From Bryobacterales bacterium (lineage in GTDB: Bacteria; Acidobacteriota; Terriglobia; Bryobacterales; Bryobacteraceae), in the NCBI GenBank assembly GCA_016721425.1, contig JADKID010000016.1:378294-442293 (forward strand): a stretch of 64,000 nucleotides of DNA. Reading direction: 5' to 3'. Shown piece by piece: positions 9,140 through 18,406 of this stretch. The position numbers were made by a program, and so were the translations under genes. The notes under the pieces are model-generated. The model saw only the letters and a list, made by a program, of their open reading frames with translations, ran no database searches and was not told the origin of the DNA. Every line of letters begins with the position of its first letter. The stretch's first letter is position 1.

Positions 9140-9887
9140 AGTCGCGGGCGGTGTCGTTAGTGAGTAAGATTCATGAGGCGAAACAGCGGTCAAACAACAG
9201 GTAAAGGAAGAGGATCGTAATGCCGGTCGCCACGAGGGGGACGGTGGCTCATCGGGGCCAGGGACGCAAGCCGGGCCATCCAAGCATGGGTAGGAGTCTT
9301 GGGGTAGTGCCGGACAAGTGGCAGGACAACTTCACTGAACACGAGAGCCAGATCATGAAGACGGAGCTGGCTTCCAGCAGTGCTTCAAGGCGCAGGTGGC
9401 GGTGGATGGCGATTCGAGGCTGATTGCGGCCAACGACGTGGGGCAGTGTCCTGCAGACGCCGGTTCTTTTGCCGGCGTGCGAGACGCGCAGAAGGTCAGG
9501 GAGGCCAGAAGTCGAAGCGTGTTCTGGCAGATGCGGTGGACCACGCCGAAGAAGCTTTTCGGACATTTGCAGTCAAGCGAGCTGCTGGCTACGTGGCGCT
9601 GGGGCGAGAGGACAAGCCAGAACCGCAGGCACGGCGGGAATGCCAGGGCGTCCCGGACAATGCGGCGGTGCTTGGCGGGAGCGAACGGTAACGCGTGGTA
9701 CCGGAAGCGGAAATCGACGGTGGTGCCGGCCCTCGGATGGATCAGGAAAAAGCCTACGTTCCGACGGTTCAGTCTCCGCGGACTGGTGAAGGTCCAAGGC
9801 GAATGGCGACCGGTGTGCGCGGCGCTCGATCTGAAGCGGAACTGGGCCTCGCGCGGGCCTGAAAACAGCCCAAATTCGCCATACTAG
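9140..9887 (+). mobile_element. Decayed IS1182-type transposase remnant
   Basis: Three plus-strand frames together spell the C-terminal half of an IS1182-family transposase. Pieces in order: KIHEAKQRS near 9170; a GRKPGHPS and DKWQDNFTEHESQIMKT block (9258-9362) in one frame; FQQCFKAQVAVDGDSRLIAA (from about 9376) in a second; VLADAVDHAEE and GYVALGRE (about 9525-9615) in a third; and the family tail FRRFSLRGLVKVQGEW (about 9758-9810). The frame changes show it is dead. It has lost its N-terminus; no terminal inverted repeats were found. It sits exactly between the defence island and the metal-resistance genes and marks a past insertion. Confidence 0.75.
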
Positions 9888-10398
9888 GTCTCTGGCGGTT
9901 ACCGGTGGTTCCACTGCCGACGAAGCGGAGGGAGAGCCTTTTGTTTCGATGAATATTCCCTGCGATCGTACGAGTCGACCCGTGACCCAAATCGTGCTGC
10001 GGGATGGGTTCCTAGCTGCCGACGAGCCGCAAATTGCGCGTCTGCGCAAGTGTCTGCTGGAGCCCACGGCACATCGGGTTTGACGGTGAACGAGAAGGCC
10101 AGCTTGGAGCGGATGATCCTATTCGAGCCGCGGTAAAGTCGCCTCGTTAGTCACAGCCCAGGGATAGACAGAACCGGTATTCGTTGCGGACATCCCGCTC
10201 ACCGCCGGCCGGGCATTGCATTTTAGGAGCGCTCACCCAATCCACTCGTGCACCAAAATGGCAGGCCGTACGGCTGACGAGTCCGATGAACATCGAAGAG
10301 TCCATTCGGGCAGAGGCTGATGGGAGGCTCTCCGAATCCTGTGGGTATCGAGGTGAGAATGTAGGCTCTAAGCGCGGGAACGAGCCATCTCTGCGCAG
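9888..10398. other. Non-coding region after the IS remnant
   Basis: Only a 44-codon plus-strand frame (9949-10083, ATG to TGA) looks mildly coding; it has no recognised family and no ribosome site. The rest holds no recognisable feature and may be further decayed insertion DNA. Confidence 0.3.
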
Positions 10399-11577
10399 TC
10401 ACTTTTGGAGTAGGCGGGCAAGAGGCCGCGAGAGGTCGAAGCCAAGAGCCACTCGGACCGTGGTCAGTTCATACGGAATACTTCGGGCCACATTGAAGCC
10501 CAGAGTGATCCCCGGAGAGAATGACCACGAGGCCCAGGCCGAGACTCCGTGATCCGACACGTCCGATCCGGGTACGACGGTCTGGGGTGCGTGCCCATAG
10601 AACGGCATCGAGTCCGCGGGCATCGCGCCGGAACCCGCCGAGCCAGCGCCCATACCGGGCGGCATATGCCCAGGTGGCATTCCTGGCATAGTTGTTGCCG
10701 CTGGCGTGGTTTCCGTCATCTGACTGATGACCATTTGGTCGCCCATCGCCTGCACTCCGAAGCCGCCCAGACCAATGGTCAATCGGCGACAAACCCGATA
10801 ATCCACTCCGCCAGATTCGTAAAGAGAGCTCCCATTGCTGATGAAGGGGCGCTGGTAACCGACGTTGTTGAACAGGGAGTTTGTGAATCCAACGGTCACG
10901 AACGGTCGAACCCGTTCGAATCGCCTTTGCACCGTTCCATTCAGATCGACGGAAACGCGGCCTGCGCCGAGACCTTCATCGCTGTTCCCTGTGGGCGCCG
11001 CGACGGTCAACGCAGCGCCGAGTTCGAAAGATCCGGCGGGTTGGCGGACGAACACTGAGGCATAGGCATCCCCGATTCCGGCGGACTCCCGCTGGGTGGC
11101 GGAGAACCGATAGATGGGGAGGCCGACAACGAACGCAAAGCGGCGAGAGTCCATGCCAAACTCTGGTGAAATGGAGACGAACGTCCCTGCGGAATTATGG
11201 TCGGCGGCCGTTCCCACGTATGCAATTGGCGTGAAGCCCGTGGCGCTGCGTTCGGGCTGAAGACGTTCGACCATCGGGCTTTCGATCAAGCGAAGTTTCT
11301 TGAGAATAGCGTCGTCGTCCAAGCCGCGCTTACGAAGCTCGTTCACATAGACTTGGCCGAACGAGTCCTGCCCTTGCTTCTTCAGAAAGATCAGGTGATT
11401 TCGATGAGTACCGAGATCAACGGCCATCAACTGGATGATCTGAAGCTTGGCGTCGGGGTCCGCTGCGAGTCGGTCAATCTGCGCGATCCCGGCACCCACG
11501 TCGGCGGACACAATTTGCCCGGCGGCGGAGGCCGAGATCACCATCAGACACATCAGCAAAAGACGGCCTACTCGCAT
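10399..11577 (-). CDS. Outer-membrane beta-barrel protein with Met-rich loop
   Basis: 392-aa exported protein: signal peptide at residues 1-20, a helical N-terminal part (30-105), then alternating hydrophobic/polar strands typical of a beta-barrel. Residues about 288-315 form a Met/Gly/Pro-rich loop (MPGMPPGHMPPGMG), a composition common in copper-binding exported proteins. It lies 7 bp after a FecR-domain gene with its own Met/Gly-rich tail, so the two are co-transcribed, behind a sigma54-type promoter at 12360. No specific family was recognised; a role in sensing or shedding copper at the outer membrane is inference. Confidence 0.6.
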   Translation of the reverse strand: MRVGRLLLMCLMVISASAAGQIVSADVGAGIAQIDRLAADPDAKLQIIQLMAVDLGTHRNHLIFLKKQGQDSFGQVYVNELRKRGLDDDAILKKLRLIESPMVERLQPERSATGFTPIAYVGTAADHNSAGTFVSISPEFGMDSRRFAFVVGLPIYRFSATQRESAGIGDAYASVFVRQPAGSFELGAALTVAAPTGNSDEGLGAGRVSVDLNGTVQRRFERVRPFVTVGFTNSLFNNVGYQRPFISNGSSLYESGGVDYRVCRRLTIGLGGFGVQAMGDQMVISQMTETTPAATTMPGMPPGHMPPGMGAGSAGSGAMPADSMPFYGHAPQTVVPGSDVSDHGVSAWASWSFSPGITLGFNVARSIPYELTTVRVALGFDLSRPLARLLQK

Positions 11578-11584
11578 TGTTGCC

Positions 11585-12334
11585 TTAGTGCGGCGGATTG
11601 GCTCTGCCGCTCATTGAGCCCATCCCACGCGCGCCGCTCATGCTCCCTGGCTGTTGTGACATGGCGGCTCCCATGCCGGAACTGCCGCTCCCCATGCCTG
11701 ATTGCCTTCCAGACGCCGGGATCAGATCCGCTCGTTCAGACCGGCCGCGGAACGCCTGTGCCTGTTGAGGCGGTTGTCCGGGCCGCACCCAACTGCGCTG
11801 ACCCGCCTTAAGGAGCACTTCCTGATCCGGGGATTCCAGGCTGGCGACACCGACAAGCCCTTCGTCGACTGCGACCAGAGTGGCGTCCATGTCGTCCACA
11901 AAGACGCTGAACGTCGTTCCACGGACCGCAATAACGGCAGTGGGCGTTGTCAGTTTCTGTGGGTTGGGGCGGCCGCTCAACTTTTCAATGTGGACCTTGA
12001 TTGAGCCTAGGAATAAGTGGAGCAACTCGCGCACGTCAGCAGATCGCTCGTTGAAGATCACGTGCGAGTCGGGGTAGATGGTGACCGTACTTCCATCATT
12101 GGTCTGCAGGACAGCGTGCGAGTTCTCTCCAGTGGAAAGCTCGTCTCCAGATTGGACAGAATCGTTGAGCCGGAGCAGGCGCGACTCCTGGCGGAAGCCC
12201 TTGAGCGTCAGAGTCCCCGCCAGGGAGACAACCCTGGCGGCACCGGGATCCGGCACCTGAGCCTGGGCAAAGGTGAGGCCGGCGAGCAGAACAGTCGCCA
12301 AAGCCACCCCTCGGAAAATTCTCGCTCTTAACAT
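11585..12334 (-). CDS. FecR-domain exported protein
   Basis: 249 aa from the ATG at 12334, chosen because AAGGGG precedes it; an in-frame upstream start at 12376 has no site. Signal peptide at 1-26, then a FecR domain (GTLTLKG, SGDELSTGENSHAVL, LTTPTAVIAVRGTTF) ending near residue 190. The C-terminal 45 residues are Met/Gly/Ser-rich (GMGSGSSGMG, GARGMGSMSG). FecR domains usually sit in the periplasm and relay signals; here there is no sigma/anti-sigma pair next to it, so the domain may act as a scaffold or wall-binding module. Pairs with the beta-barrel gene downstream. Confidence 0.75.
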   Translation of the reverse strand: MLRARIFRGVALATVLLAGLTFAQAQVPDPGAARVVSLAGTLTLKGFRQESRLLRLNDSVQSGDELSTGENSHAVLQTNDGSTVTIYPDSHVIFNERSADVRELLHLFLGSIKVHIEKLSGRPNPQKLTTPTAVIAVRGTTFSVFVDDMDATLVAVDEGLVGVASLESPDQEVLLKAGQRSWVRPGQPPQQAQAFRGRSERADLIPASGRQSGMGSGSSGMGAAMSQQPGSMSGARGMGSMSGRANPPH

Positions 12335-12359
12335 CTCAAACCCCTTCGAATACTGAGCA

Positions 12360-12375
12360 TGCAATCTGATCACCA
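12360..12375 (-). promoter_or_regulatory. Sigma54 (-24/-12) promoter of the FecR/barrel operon
   Basis: Minus strand TGGTGATCAGATTGCA: -24 GG and -12 GC ten bases apart, with a perfect TTGCA -12 box; the -24 box is weak (TGGTGA against TGGCAC). Predicted start about 15 bp before the ATG at 12334. A GGGCAC-type dyad lies 80 bp upstream. Confidence 0.5.
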
Positions 12376-12446
12376 AAATCGGAAGTGTCCCCGAATCAAC
12401 GGTGCCACTCTCAGGATGTCCCCGACTTGGCAGCCAGTGGGGCTTT

Positions 12447-12466
12447 GGGGCACGGAACTGCGCCCC
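12447..12466. promoter_or_regulatory. Putative activator site, copy A (GGGGCAC-N6-GCGCCCC)
   Basis: Dyad with arms GGGGCAC and GCGCCCC around six bases, one mismatch from the GGGCAC-N6-GTGCCC found at 15687 and 20288. It is centred about 83 bp upstream of the -24 element at 12374, a normal distance for an NtrC-type activator site. Confidence 0.5.
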
Positions 12467-13805
12467 TATGCGCTCTGATCGCGCTCGATGCGCGCGAGCT
12501 TTTTGTAGAGGGTCCGACGCTGGATCCCCAGAAGTTCAGCAGCACGAGTCTTGTTGCCTCCCGCTTGTTCAAGTACGCGCAGGATTTGCTGGCGCTCGAG
12601 AGCATCCAGTTCCACGGGTTCATCCTCCTCCGTTTGTGAGCCGACTGACTCCCCAAGTTGGCGTTCCACGGCATCCTTCGAGACTGCACCCTGTGGCTCC
12701 ATGGTGACCAATCGGCGAATTACATTCTGAAGTTGGCGAACATTTCCAGGCCACTGATGTTGCGTCAGAACCTCCTCCGCTTCAGCCTCAAACCAGAGGT
12801 TCTTCCCGGAGGACGCACACCCCTCGCCCAGAATCCGCTTCACGAGGAACGGGATATCGCTTTTCCGCTCGCGCAGCGGGGGCACTTCGATTCGGAGGAC
12901 GTTGAGCCGGTAGAGCAGGTCTTCCGGAACTTTCCGTCGCGCACCATCTCATCGAGGCTTCGGTTTGTGGCCGCTATCACCCGCACGTCAGCTTTACGTG
13001 GCGCGCCGGCGCCCACTGGCCGGTATTCCTTTTCCTGCAGGAACCGGAGAAGCTTGGGCTGGAACTCCATTGGCACTTCGCCAACCTCATCAAAAAAGAG
13101 CGTGCCTCCGCGCGCTGTTTCTACGATGCCGGGCCGATCGCGCTCGGCGCCGGTGAATGCCCCCTTCAGCGATCCGAACACCTCCGATTCCCACAGCGAG
13201 CCGGTAACTGCCCCGGAGTCCACTGCCACGAAGGGTTTATTGGACCGGGAACTATGATCATGAATCGCCTTGGCAACAAGTTCCTTGCCGACTCCGCTTT
13301 CGCCGAGAATGAGGACTGACTCATCGGATCGCGCCGAACGAGCGATGCGCTTGTAGACGTCCACCATCGGCGCGGAGAACCCGATCATGCCACCGAATTG
13401 CTCCAGATCCTCGGCGGGTTCTCCGTCAGGCTGGGTTTCTCGACTGCGCTCCGCGCGCTGGATCACTACCAGCAGGTCCTTCAAATCGAACGGCTTCGCG
13501 AGATAGTCGAAAGCCCCTCCCATCTCAGCTTCGACGGTCGTCCGCACTGACCCGCGCGCGGTCATAAGGATGACGGGAGTGCCAGCGTCCCGTTCCTGCG
13601 CGTGACGCAGGATGTCCAGACCGGTTAGGCGGTCAATGTAGATGTCGCTGAGAATGATGGCGAACTTGCCCGCGTCCAGTAATTCGAGAGCGCCCTCGCT
13701 GTCGTTGGCAACGGTAACACGGTAGCCCTTCGAGGCGAGGTAGTTGGACACCGTCGCGGTGATGGACTCATCGTCATCGATAACCAAAATCTCCGGCTTG
13801 CTCAT
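12466..13805 (-). pseudogene. NtrC-type sigma54 response regulator, frameshifted as read
   Basis: Receiver domain (residues 1-120; DDD acidic pocket, phospho-Asp in SDIYIDRL, K104 region), AAA+ domain with Walker A GESGVGKE, the sigma54-contact motif GAFTGA and DEVGEVP Walker B, then an HTH tail (KTRAAELLGIQRRTLYKKL). The frame breaks at about 12921-12930: GKFRK is followed out of frame by DLLYRLN-type sequence that continues in 12466-12885. One missing base in a CGG(G)GAAG stretch restores the full 446-aa protein. Either a true frameshift or a sequencing error. It follows the CHASE2 kinase by 3 bp and is the obvious candidate to bind the GGGCAC dyads. Confidence 0.8.
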
Positions 13806-13808
13806 CCT

Positions 13809-15653
13809 TTACCCTCTCGGCAGCGTGATCGTGAACTGGGAACCCGCGTTGGGCGTACTCTCCACGGAGATTTGCCCACCATGCTGATGGACGATTTCCT
13901 TCACGAGGGCCAAACCGATCCCAGTGCCTTCTTCGCCGCCCAACTCGTCTCTCTTCAAACGATAGAACTTCTCGAAGATCTTTTCCTGTTCGGCGGAAGC
14001 GATCCCGTAGCCTTGGTCCGCAACGGAGATTCGAACCTCAGGCCCGCTGTCCTCCGCGCTCAGTTTGACAGTCGTGTTCCGAGGGCTGTACTTCACCCCG
14101 TTCGTGATCAGATTGTAGATCGCGAACGAGAGCAAGTCCGGATCGGCGGACAGGTGGATAGCAGGAATCGTCGCCTCGATCTGGATGCGTTTACGCGCGG
14201 CATAAAGGCGGCCTCGTTCGACGATTTCGTGGCAAAGAGACGACAGCTCGATCTCCTTGTGCTGGAGGGTCAGCGATCCAGACGCAAGGCGTTCCACGTT
14301 CAAGAAAGTCTGAATCAATGTCGTCAGCCGTTTCGACTCCTTATGAATCAGGCCTGCCATTTCCACGCGCAGCTCTTCAGGCATGCCTCCTTCGGACATC
14401 ATCTCGCTGGAGCCCTGAATGGCCGTGAGCGGAGTCTTGATTTCATGCGCGATCGCCTGTACCCGAAACGCATATTCCTTTCGCTTCGTGGTCTCGCCGG
14501 CCAGCGCCGTGCTGAGCAGGGCATACTCACTGACTCCTGCGATAGCGGACGCTACCAGGCACACTGCCATGAACGAACCAAGAGGGAGCACATAGCCGAA
14601 CCGAAGAGAGACCGGCCCGCCCGCGACGATCAGAAGTCCGACACCCGACAAGGCAAGCAGTAGCCTCAACCCGCGGAGCCAGACGATGGCGGCGACACAC
14701 AATCCGATCAGAAGCAGACTGCCGACGAATTCACCGGTGACGGTCAGGGGTACCAGAAACGCGCGGTCCAGAATTGTGCGGGCGACATTGGCGTGGATCT
14801 CGATGCCACTCATCCCGATGCCGCTAGAGAGAGGTGTGAATAGTCGATCGCCACTGCCCTGGGCCGTCGCTCCAACAATTACGATCTTGCCGCGGAATTT
14901 CGAGGCATCGGCCGTGCGATCCAGCAGCGCGCCGAAACTCACCCGGGGAAAGGTGCCTTCGGGGCCGGCGTAATTGATCAGCATGGAGCGGTTGTCATTC
15001 TCACTCACCGGGATGCGGACTGGACCTAGAGTCACGGCGTCGGCGGATTCGAGCGGGCGGTTCGTGCCGGTGGCGAGACGTGCCGCTTCCAGGCCCAGGG
15101 CCCAGAAGCGCTGTCCATCGGCTTCCTTTATGAGCAGGACAGAGCGTACATCGCCGTCCGCATCGGGTGCGGCGTGAACGTGGGCTGTGGAGCGGCCGTG
15201 AGCTAGGTCAGGTAGTGGCAAAATCCAGCGAGGATGCTCGCCGGCATCGTTTTCTAGTGCCGCGCCCAACACGGCTCCGGGGAACAGATGGAGCGCGCGG
15301 GAAAGCCGTGCGTCTTGAGCCGGGTCTCCAGGTTCGCTGATGAGCAGATCCAGAACAACCACCCGCGGTTGTGCCTGCGCCAGTGCTTCGAGGCCCTCGG
15401 CCAGCTTCGCGCGGTTCAGAGGCAGCGGTCCGTAACGTGCCGCGGTGTGATCATCAATTGCGGCGAGAACGACCTGGCTCAATGCCGGACTCGTCTGGGC
15501 GCCGCGCATCCGCACGATCAGGTCGTTCCACTCCGCACTCACCTGCTGGATTAAGCCATTCCAGATCAGGAAGGGCAGAACGGCCAGCACGACGAGCACG
15601 TAGAGTGACCGGATGAGCACGGGTTTGAAATTGCTGAGCGCCATCCGAACCAT
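13809..15653 (-). CDS. CHASE2-domain sensor histidine kinase
   Basis: 614 aa from the ATG at 15653 (AGGGAG four bases upstream; longer frame to 15764 has no site). An N-terminal membrane helix is followed by a periplasmic CHASE2 domain (about 30-300; VVLAAIDDHT, VVVLDLLISEPGD, IVIVGATAQG), three further membrane helices (about 310-395), then a HisKA domain with the phospho-acceptor in IAHEIKTPLTA and an HATPase_c domain (N box NLITNGVKYS, G1 DQGYGI, G2 GTGIGLAL). It should phosphorylate the NtrC-type regulator encoded 3 bp downstream. The signal sensed by CHASE2 domains is generally unknown; the target genes point to copper or periplasmic redox stress. Confidence 0.85.
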   Translation of the reverse strand: MVRMALSNFKPVLIRSLYVLVVLAVLPFLIWNGLIQQVSAEWNDLIVRMRGAQTSPALSQVVLAAIDDHTAARYGPLPLNRAKLAEGLEALAQAQPRVVVLDLLISEPGDPAQDARLSRALHLFPGAVLGAALENDAGEHPRWILPLPDLAHGRSTAHVHAAPDADGDVRSVLLIKEADGQRFWALGLEAARLATGTNRPLESADAVTLGPVRIPVSENDNRSMLINYAGPEGTFPRVSFGALLDRTADASKFRGKIVIVGATAQGSGDRLFTPLSSGIGMSGIEIHANVARTILDRAFLVPLTVTGEFVGSLLLIGLCVAAIVWLRGLRLLLALSGVGLLIVAGGPVSLRFGYVLPLGSFMAVCLVASAIAGVSEYALLSTALAGETTKRKEYAFRVQAIAHEIKTPLTAIQGSSEMMSEGGMPEELRVEMAGLIHKESKRLTTLIQTFLNVERLASGSLTLQHKEIELSSLCHEIVERGRLYAARKRIQIEATIPAIHLSADPDLLSFAIYNLITNGVKYSPRNTTVKLSAEDSGPEVRISVADQGYGIASAEQEKIFEKFYRLKRDELGGEEGTGIGLALVKEIVHQHGGQISVESTPNAGSQFTITLPRG

Positions 15654-15686
15654 GATTCTCCCTGCTCTCAGCATCGCAGGTACCAC

Positions 15687-15704
15687 GGGCACACGACCGT
15701 GCCC
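15687..15704. promoter_or_regulatory. Putative activator site, copy B (GGGCAC-N6-GTGCCC)
   Basis: Perfect 6-bp arms GGGCAC and GTGCCC around ACGACC. It lies between the divergent kinase gene and the multicopper oxidase, centred about 72 bp upstream of the sigma54 -24 element at 15767. Confidence 0.6.
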
Positions 15705-15765
15705 AAAGTAGTCGAGCCCGTCCACCATTGAAGATTCAACTGATTGAAAACAGTGACATCCCATT

Positions 15766-15781
15766 TGGCAGTTGGACTGCT
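15766..15781 (+). promoter_or_regulatory. Sigma54 promoter of the multicopper oxidase
   Basis: TGGCAGTTGGACTGCT: -24 TGGCA and -12 TGCT with GG and GC exactly ten bases apart. Predicted start about 30 bp before the oxidase ATG at 15824, whose ribosome site GGAGG is 5 bp upstream of the start. Confidence 0.65.
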
Positions 15782-15823
15782 TGGTAATGATGGAAGATAT
15801 TCTGTAAGTCTGGGGAGGCCGGT

Positions 15824-17212
15824 ATGTTGAAGTGTAATCGTCGAGGCTTCTTGATGGCCGCCGCCGGCGCGCTTGTCCCGGTGCTTCGCGCCGGGCCTGC
15901 AGCGAACACTGGGCTCATCGAGGTGGATCTGGATGCCCAGCAGATGTGGATCGAGGTCGGTGGCACAACCGGCTATCTCTATGGATTCAATGGGCAGATC
16001 CCTGGGCCAACCATAGAAGCAAGGCCGGGCGACCACGTGCGCATCCGCTTCACCAACAGCCTCCCTGAGCCGACTAACCTCCACTATCACGGGCTGCATG
16101 TCCCGCCCACTGGGTACGCCGACAACAGCCTCCTCGAAATCGCCGCTGGGGAGAGTCTCACCTACGAGTTCGATCTGCCGGCCTCGCATCCGGGCGGAAC
16201 CTTCTGGTACCACCCCCATATGCACGAGTCCGTCGCGCGCCAGGTATCGCGCGGCCTGGCAGGCGTCTTCATCGTGCGTGGTGAGTTGGACCAGATCCCG
16301 GAAATTGCAGACGCACCGGAAGCTGTCCTCGTCTTGCAGGACTTCGGCGTCGACAGCGGCGGGCGTCCGGTTGAACCGGGCCTCATGGAGCGAATGATTG
16401 GCCGAGAGGGCGACTTGGTGACCGTCAATGGCCAGGCCAACCCTCCGTTCCGAATTCAAAAGGACGGCTGGATTCGGATGCGGATCGTGAACGCCTCCAG
16501 CTCTCGATTCTACCGGCTGCGGTTGGAGGAGCATCCGCTGTACTTGATCGCCGTGGATGGCGGCGCGCTTCCGGCGCCTGAAGAGCATGACGAGATTCTC
16601 CTCACGCCGGGCGAGCGCATCGAGGTGATGGTGAGGGGCGCGAGGCCCGAAGGCAGCTACCGCTTGCTGAGCTTGCCCTACAACCGGGGTGGGATGGGGA
16701 TGATGGGCGGTATGGGCGGTGCGCCGTCCCGTACGATCGTGCTCGCCACGGTTGTCTATGAAGGCCAAGCCGACCGCACATGGAGCCTGCCCAAACAGCT
16801 CGTCGGAATCGATCCTCTTCCCGCCCCCTCTGTGCGTCGCAGCTTCCAACTGGGTCAAGGCATGGGCATGGGCATGATGGGCGGCGGTGGTATGACGTTT
16901 ACCATCAACGGGCGAAGTTTCAGTCCAAACCGGATCGACACTCGCGTGGTTTTGAACTCCGTCGAGGATTGGGAGTTTATCAACCCGACGATGATGGATC
17001 ACCCGATGCATGTTCACACGAATCCATTTCAGGTGATCGGTTCGGACGGTTTGCCAATTCGGGCGTGGAAGGACGTCGTTCTGGTTCGTGCGAACTCGCG
17101 AATTCGAGTTCGGACTGCGTTTCGCGACTTTACGGGTACTGCCATGTACCACTGCCACATCCTGGACCACGAGGACCTCGGGATGATGGGATTGCTGGAG
17201 ATCCAGGGCTGA
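15824..17212 (+). CDS. Tat-exported multicopper oxidase (CueO/CopA-like)
   Basis: 462 aa with a twin-arginine leader (NRRGFLMAAAG). Three cupredoxin domains with all four copper-ligand blocks: HYHGLH (about 86), WYHPHMH (about 128), HPMHVHTNPF (about 392) and the T1/T3 block YHCHILDHEDLGMM (about 441). Met/Gly-rich stretches at about 288-296 and 345-352 resemble the methionine-rich insert of CueO, which binds Cu(I). Such enzymes oxidise Cu(I) to the less toxic Cu(II) in the periplasm. Driven by a sigma54-type promoter and divergent from the kinase-regulator pair that probably controls it. A 500-codon frame on the opposite strand is a shadow. Confidence 0.92.
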   Translation: MLKCNRRGFLMAAAGALVPVLRAGPAANTGLIEVDLDAQQMWIEVGGTTGYLYGFNGQIPGPTIEARPGDHVRIRFTNSLPEPTNLHYHGLHVPPTGYADNSLLEIAAGESLTYEFDLPASHPGGTFWYHPHMHESVARQVSRGLAGVFIVRGELDQIPEIADAPEAVLVLQDFGVDSGGRPVEPGLMERMIGREGDLVTVNGQANPPFRIQKDGWIRMRIVNASSSRFYRLRLEEHPLYLIAVDGGALPAPEEHDEILLTPGERIEVMVRGARPEGSYRLLSLPYNRGGMGMMGGMGGAPSRTIVLATVVYEGQADRTWSLPKQLVGIDPLPAPSVRRSFQLGQGMGMGMMGGGGMTFTINGRSFSPNRIDTRVVLNSVEDWEFINPTMMDHPMHVHTNPFQVIGSDGLPIRAWKDVVLVRANSRIRVRTAFRDFTGTAMYHCHILDHEDLGMMGLLEIQG

Positions 17213-17226
17213 TGAGCCTTGGCCTG

Positions 17227-17748
17227 TCAGTTCTGGTTCCTCGCAAACAATGGTCGACCAGCCTCGATGTCCGCCGCACGAACCAGGAGTGAATCGCCGT
17301 CGATTCTGAACTGGACCGGAACGGGGGTGCAGTCCTTCTCTTTGGCAAGAGTCGCGCCTTCCGCGAGGAGTGGCATCGGCTCCCCGCAGTGACCACAGAT
17401 GAGTTGCCCCTCGGATACCCGGCTCGGCCGGTTCGCCCTGTCACAACGCCGGCAGGCTGCGAATGTGACGACAACACGGCCGTGATCCTGTCGCTTGACG
17501 AAGACTCGAATGGGTCCGCCTTCCTGTTCCTCAATTTTGAAGATCCGTGCCTTTCCCAGGCTTAGCTCCGCCAGGGGAACGCGGAGGTCCTGCCCAGATC
17601 GCACCAGAATCTCACTGGGGGGAACGATTTCGTGCTGGCTCAGATTCAGCCACAAACCTAGACCAATGGCCGCCAGTAGGAACGCGCTGAGAAGAAAGAG
17701 CGATCGACGCTCTGCCGGGGTCAAGGGCCGGTCTTTCTTCCGCTTCAT
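17227..17748 (-). CDS. DUF2318-like membrane-anchored CxxC protein
   Basis: 173 aa: basic N-terminus, one membrane helix (about 16-34), then an exported domain with paired cysteines ACRRC, CGHC and a final C in KDCTPVPV. This cysteine spacing and the closing CxPVP / DxEAG pattern match DUF2318 (predicted Fe-S or metal-binding membrane protein), and the protein is a diverged paralogue of the one at 23372. Its ATG overlaps the stop of the DUF302 gene (ATGA), so the two are coupled. Function is unknown; the neighbours suggest metal or heme-linked redox work at the membrane. Confidence 0.7.
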   Translation of the reverse strand: MKRKKDRPLTPAERRSLFLLSAFLLAAIGLGLWLNLSQHEIVPPSEILVRSGQDLRVPLAELSLGKARIFKIEEQEGGPIRVFVKRQDHGRVVVTFAACRRCDRANRPSRVSEGQLICGHCGEPMPLLAEGATLAKEKDCTPVPVQFRIDGDSLLVRAADIEAGRPLFARNQN

Positions 17749-18227
17749 CCTCCGCTCACCTCCTCTTGGAAGATCGCGTCCAAGACCTCGCTTTCCAGAG
17801 GCAACTGGCCTTCATGCACGCGCATGGCGGAATAGGCTCCAACCGCGGCCAGGGCCTCGTGTATGCGCCGTAGTGTACGGTGGACAGGGATGGCGATCGC
17901 TGGAGTGACGCCGGCTGCCCTGAGAACCTGTGGTGCCAGAATGCGCACTTGGGTCTCCAATCCGTGCTCGGAGAGGACCATGTGAAGGGGGAAGAAAACG
18001 GCAGCGGCAGCGTCGGCGACGAACGCCTCTAGGAGTTGATACGGGCAATCCACGCCGAGCACTGAAGATTTCGGCAATCTCACTCCGGCTGAACGAAATA
18101 TGCCGCTGGCCACATCGAAATCGAATGCGACCAGCAGGCATCGATTCTTCAACGTCGCTAAGATCAGCTTCCGAGCCTGGTCATACGGTTGAGGCAAGAC
18201 CAGGGTACAGCTGCATTCGAGGTTCAT
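17745..18227 (-). CDS. DUF302-domain protein
   Basis: About 160 aa from the ATG at 18227 (a longer frame to 18254 is possible). The first 100 residues follow the DUF302 pattern: YDQARKLILATLKNRCLLVAF, DVASG, then VLGVDCPYQLLEA and FFPLHMVLSEH. The C-terminal 60 residues are helical and extra to the domain. DUF302 proteins are small, of unknown function, often found with metal or sulfur oxidation genes. First gene of a two-gene operon with the DUF2318-like protein, behind a sigma54-like element. Confidence 0.7.
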   Translation of the reverse strand: MNLECSCTLVLPQPYDQARKLILATLKNRCLLVAFDFDVASGIFRSAGVRLPKSSVLGVDCPYQLLEAFVADAAAAVFFPLHMVLSEHGLETQVRILAPQVLRAAGVTPAIAIPVHRTLRRIHEALAAVGAYSAMRVHEGQLPLESEVLDAIFQEEVSGG

Positions 18228-18249
18228 TGGATTACCTGGGCTTGATCCA

Positions 18250-18265
18250 TGCAATCAAGCCGCCA
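18250..18265 (-). promoter_or_regulatory. Sigma54-like promoter of the DUF302 operon
   Basis: Minus strand TGGCGGCTTGATTGCA: perfect TTGCA -12 box, GG and GC ten bases apart, -24 box TGGCGG (4 of 6). The start would fall about 13 bp before the ATG at 18227. No GGGCAC dyad was seen upstream, so the activator is unclear. Confidence 0.4.
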
Positions 18266-18406
18266 GTCCCGAAGCCCCCCAAATTGCGCCGAAAGTGGTG
18301 GTTACTGGAGTTTCTTGGACACTTGGTGTGCGGGATTGGGCAGCGTCACATCGGAATGTGGCCGGGTCCATCCAATATTCTCTCTCGCCATGGCGCGAGG
18401 CGGGGG

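Noticed and set aside
9573..10067. 164-codon minus-strand frame over the IS remnant
   Set aside because: Arg/Pro/Ser-rich with no family features; the plus strand holds recognisable transposase pieces.
15670..15685. Sigma54-like TGGTAC...ATGCT upstream of the CHASE2 kinase
   Set aside because: Its start point would fall within a few bases of the ATG at 15653 and cut off the ribosome site.
15668..17170. 500-codon minus-strand frame opposite the multicopper oxidase
   Set aside because: His/Arg/Pro-heavy shadow of a clear coding gene in high-GC DNA; no family features.
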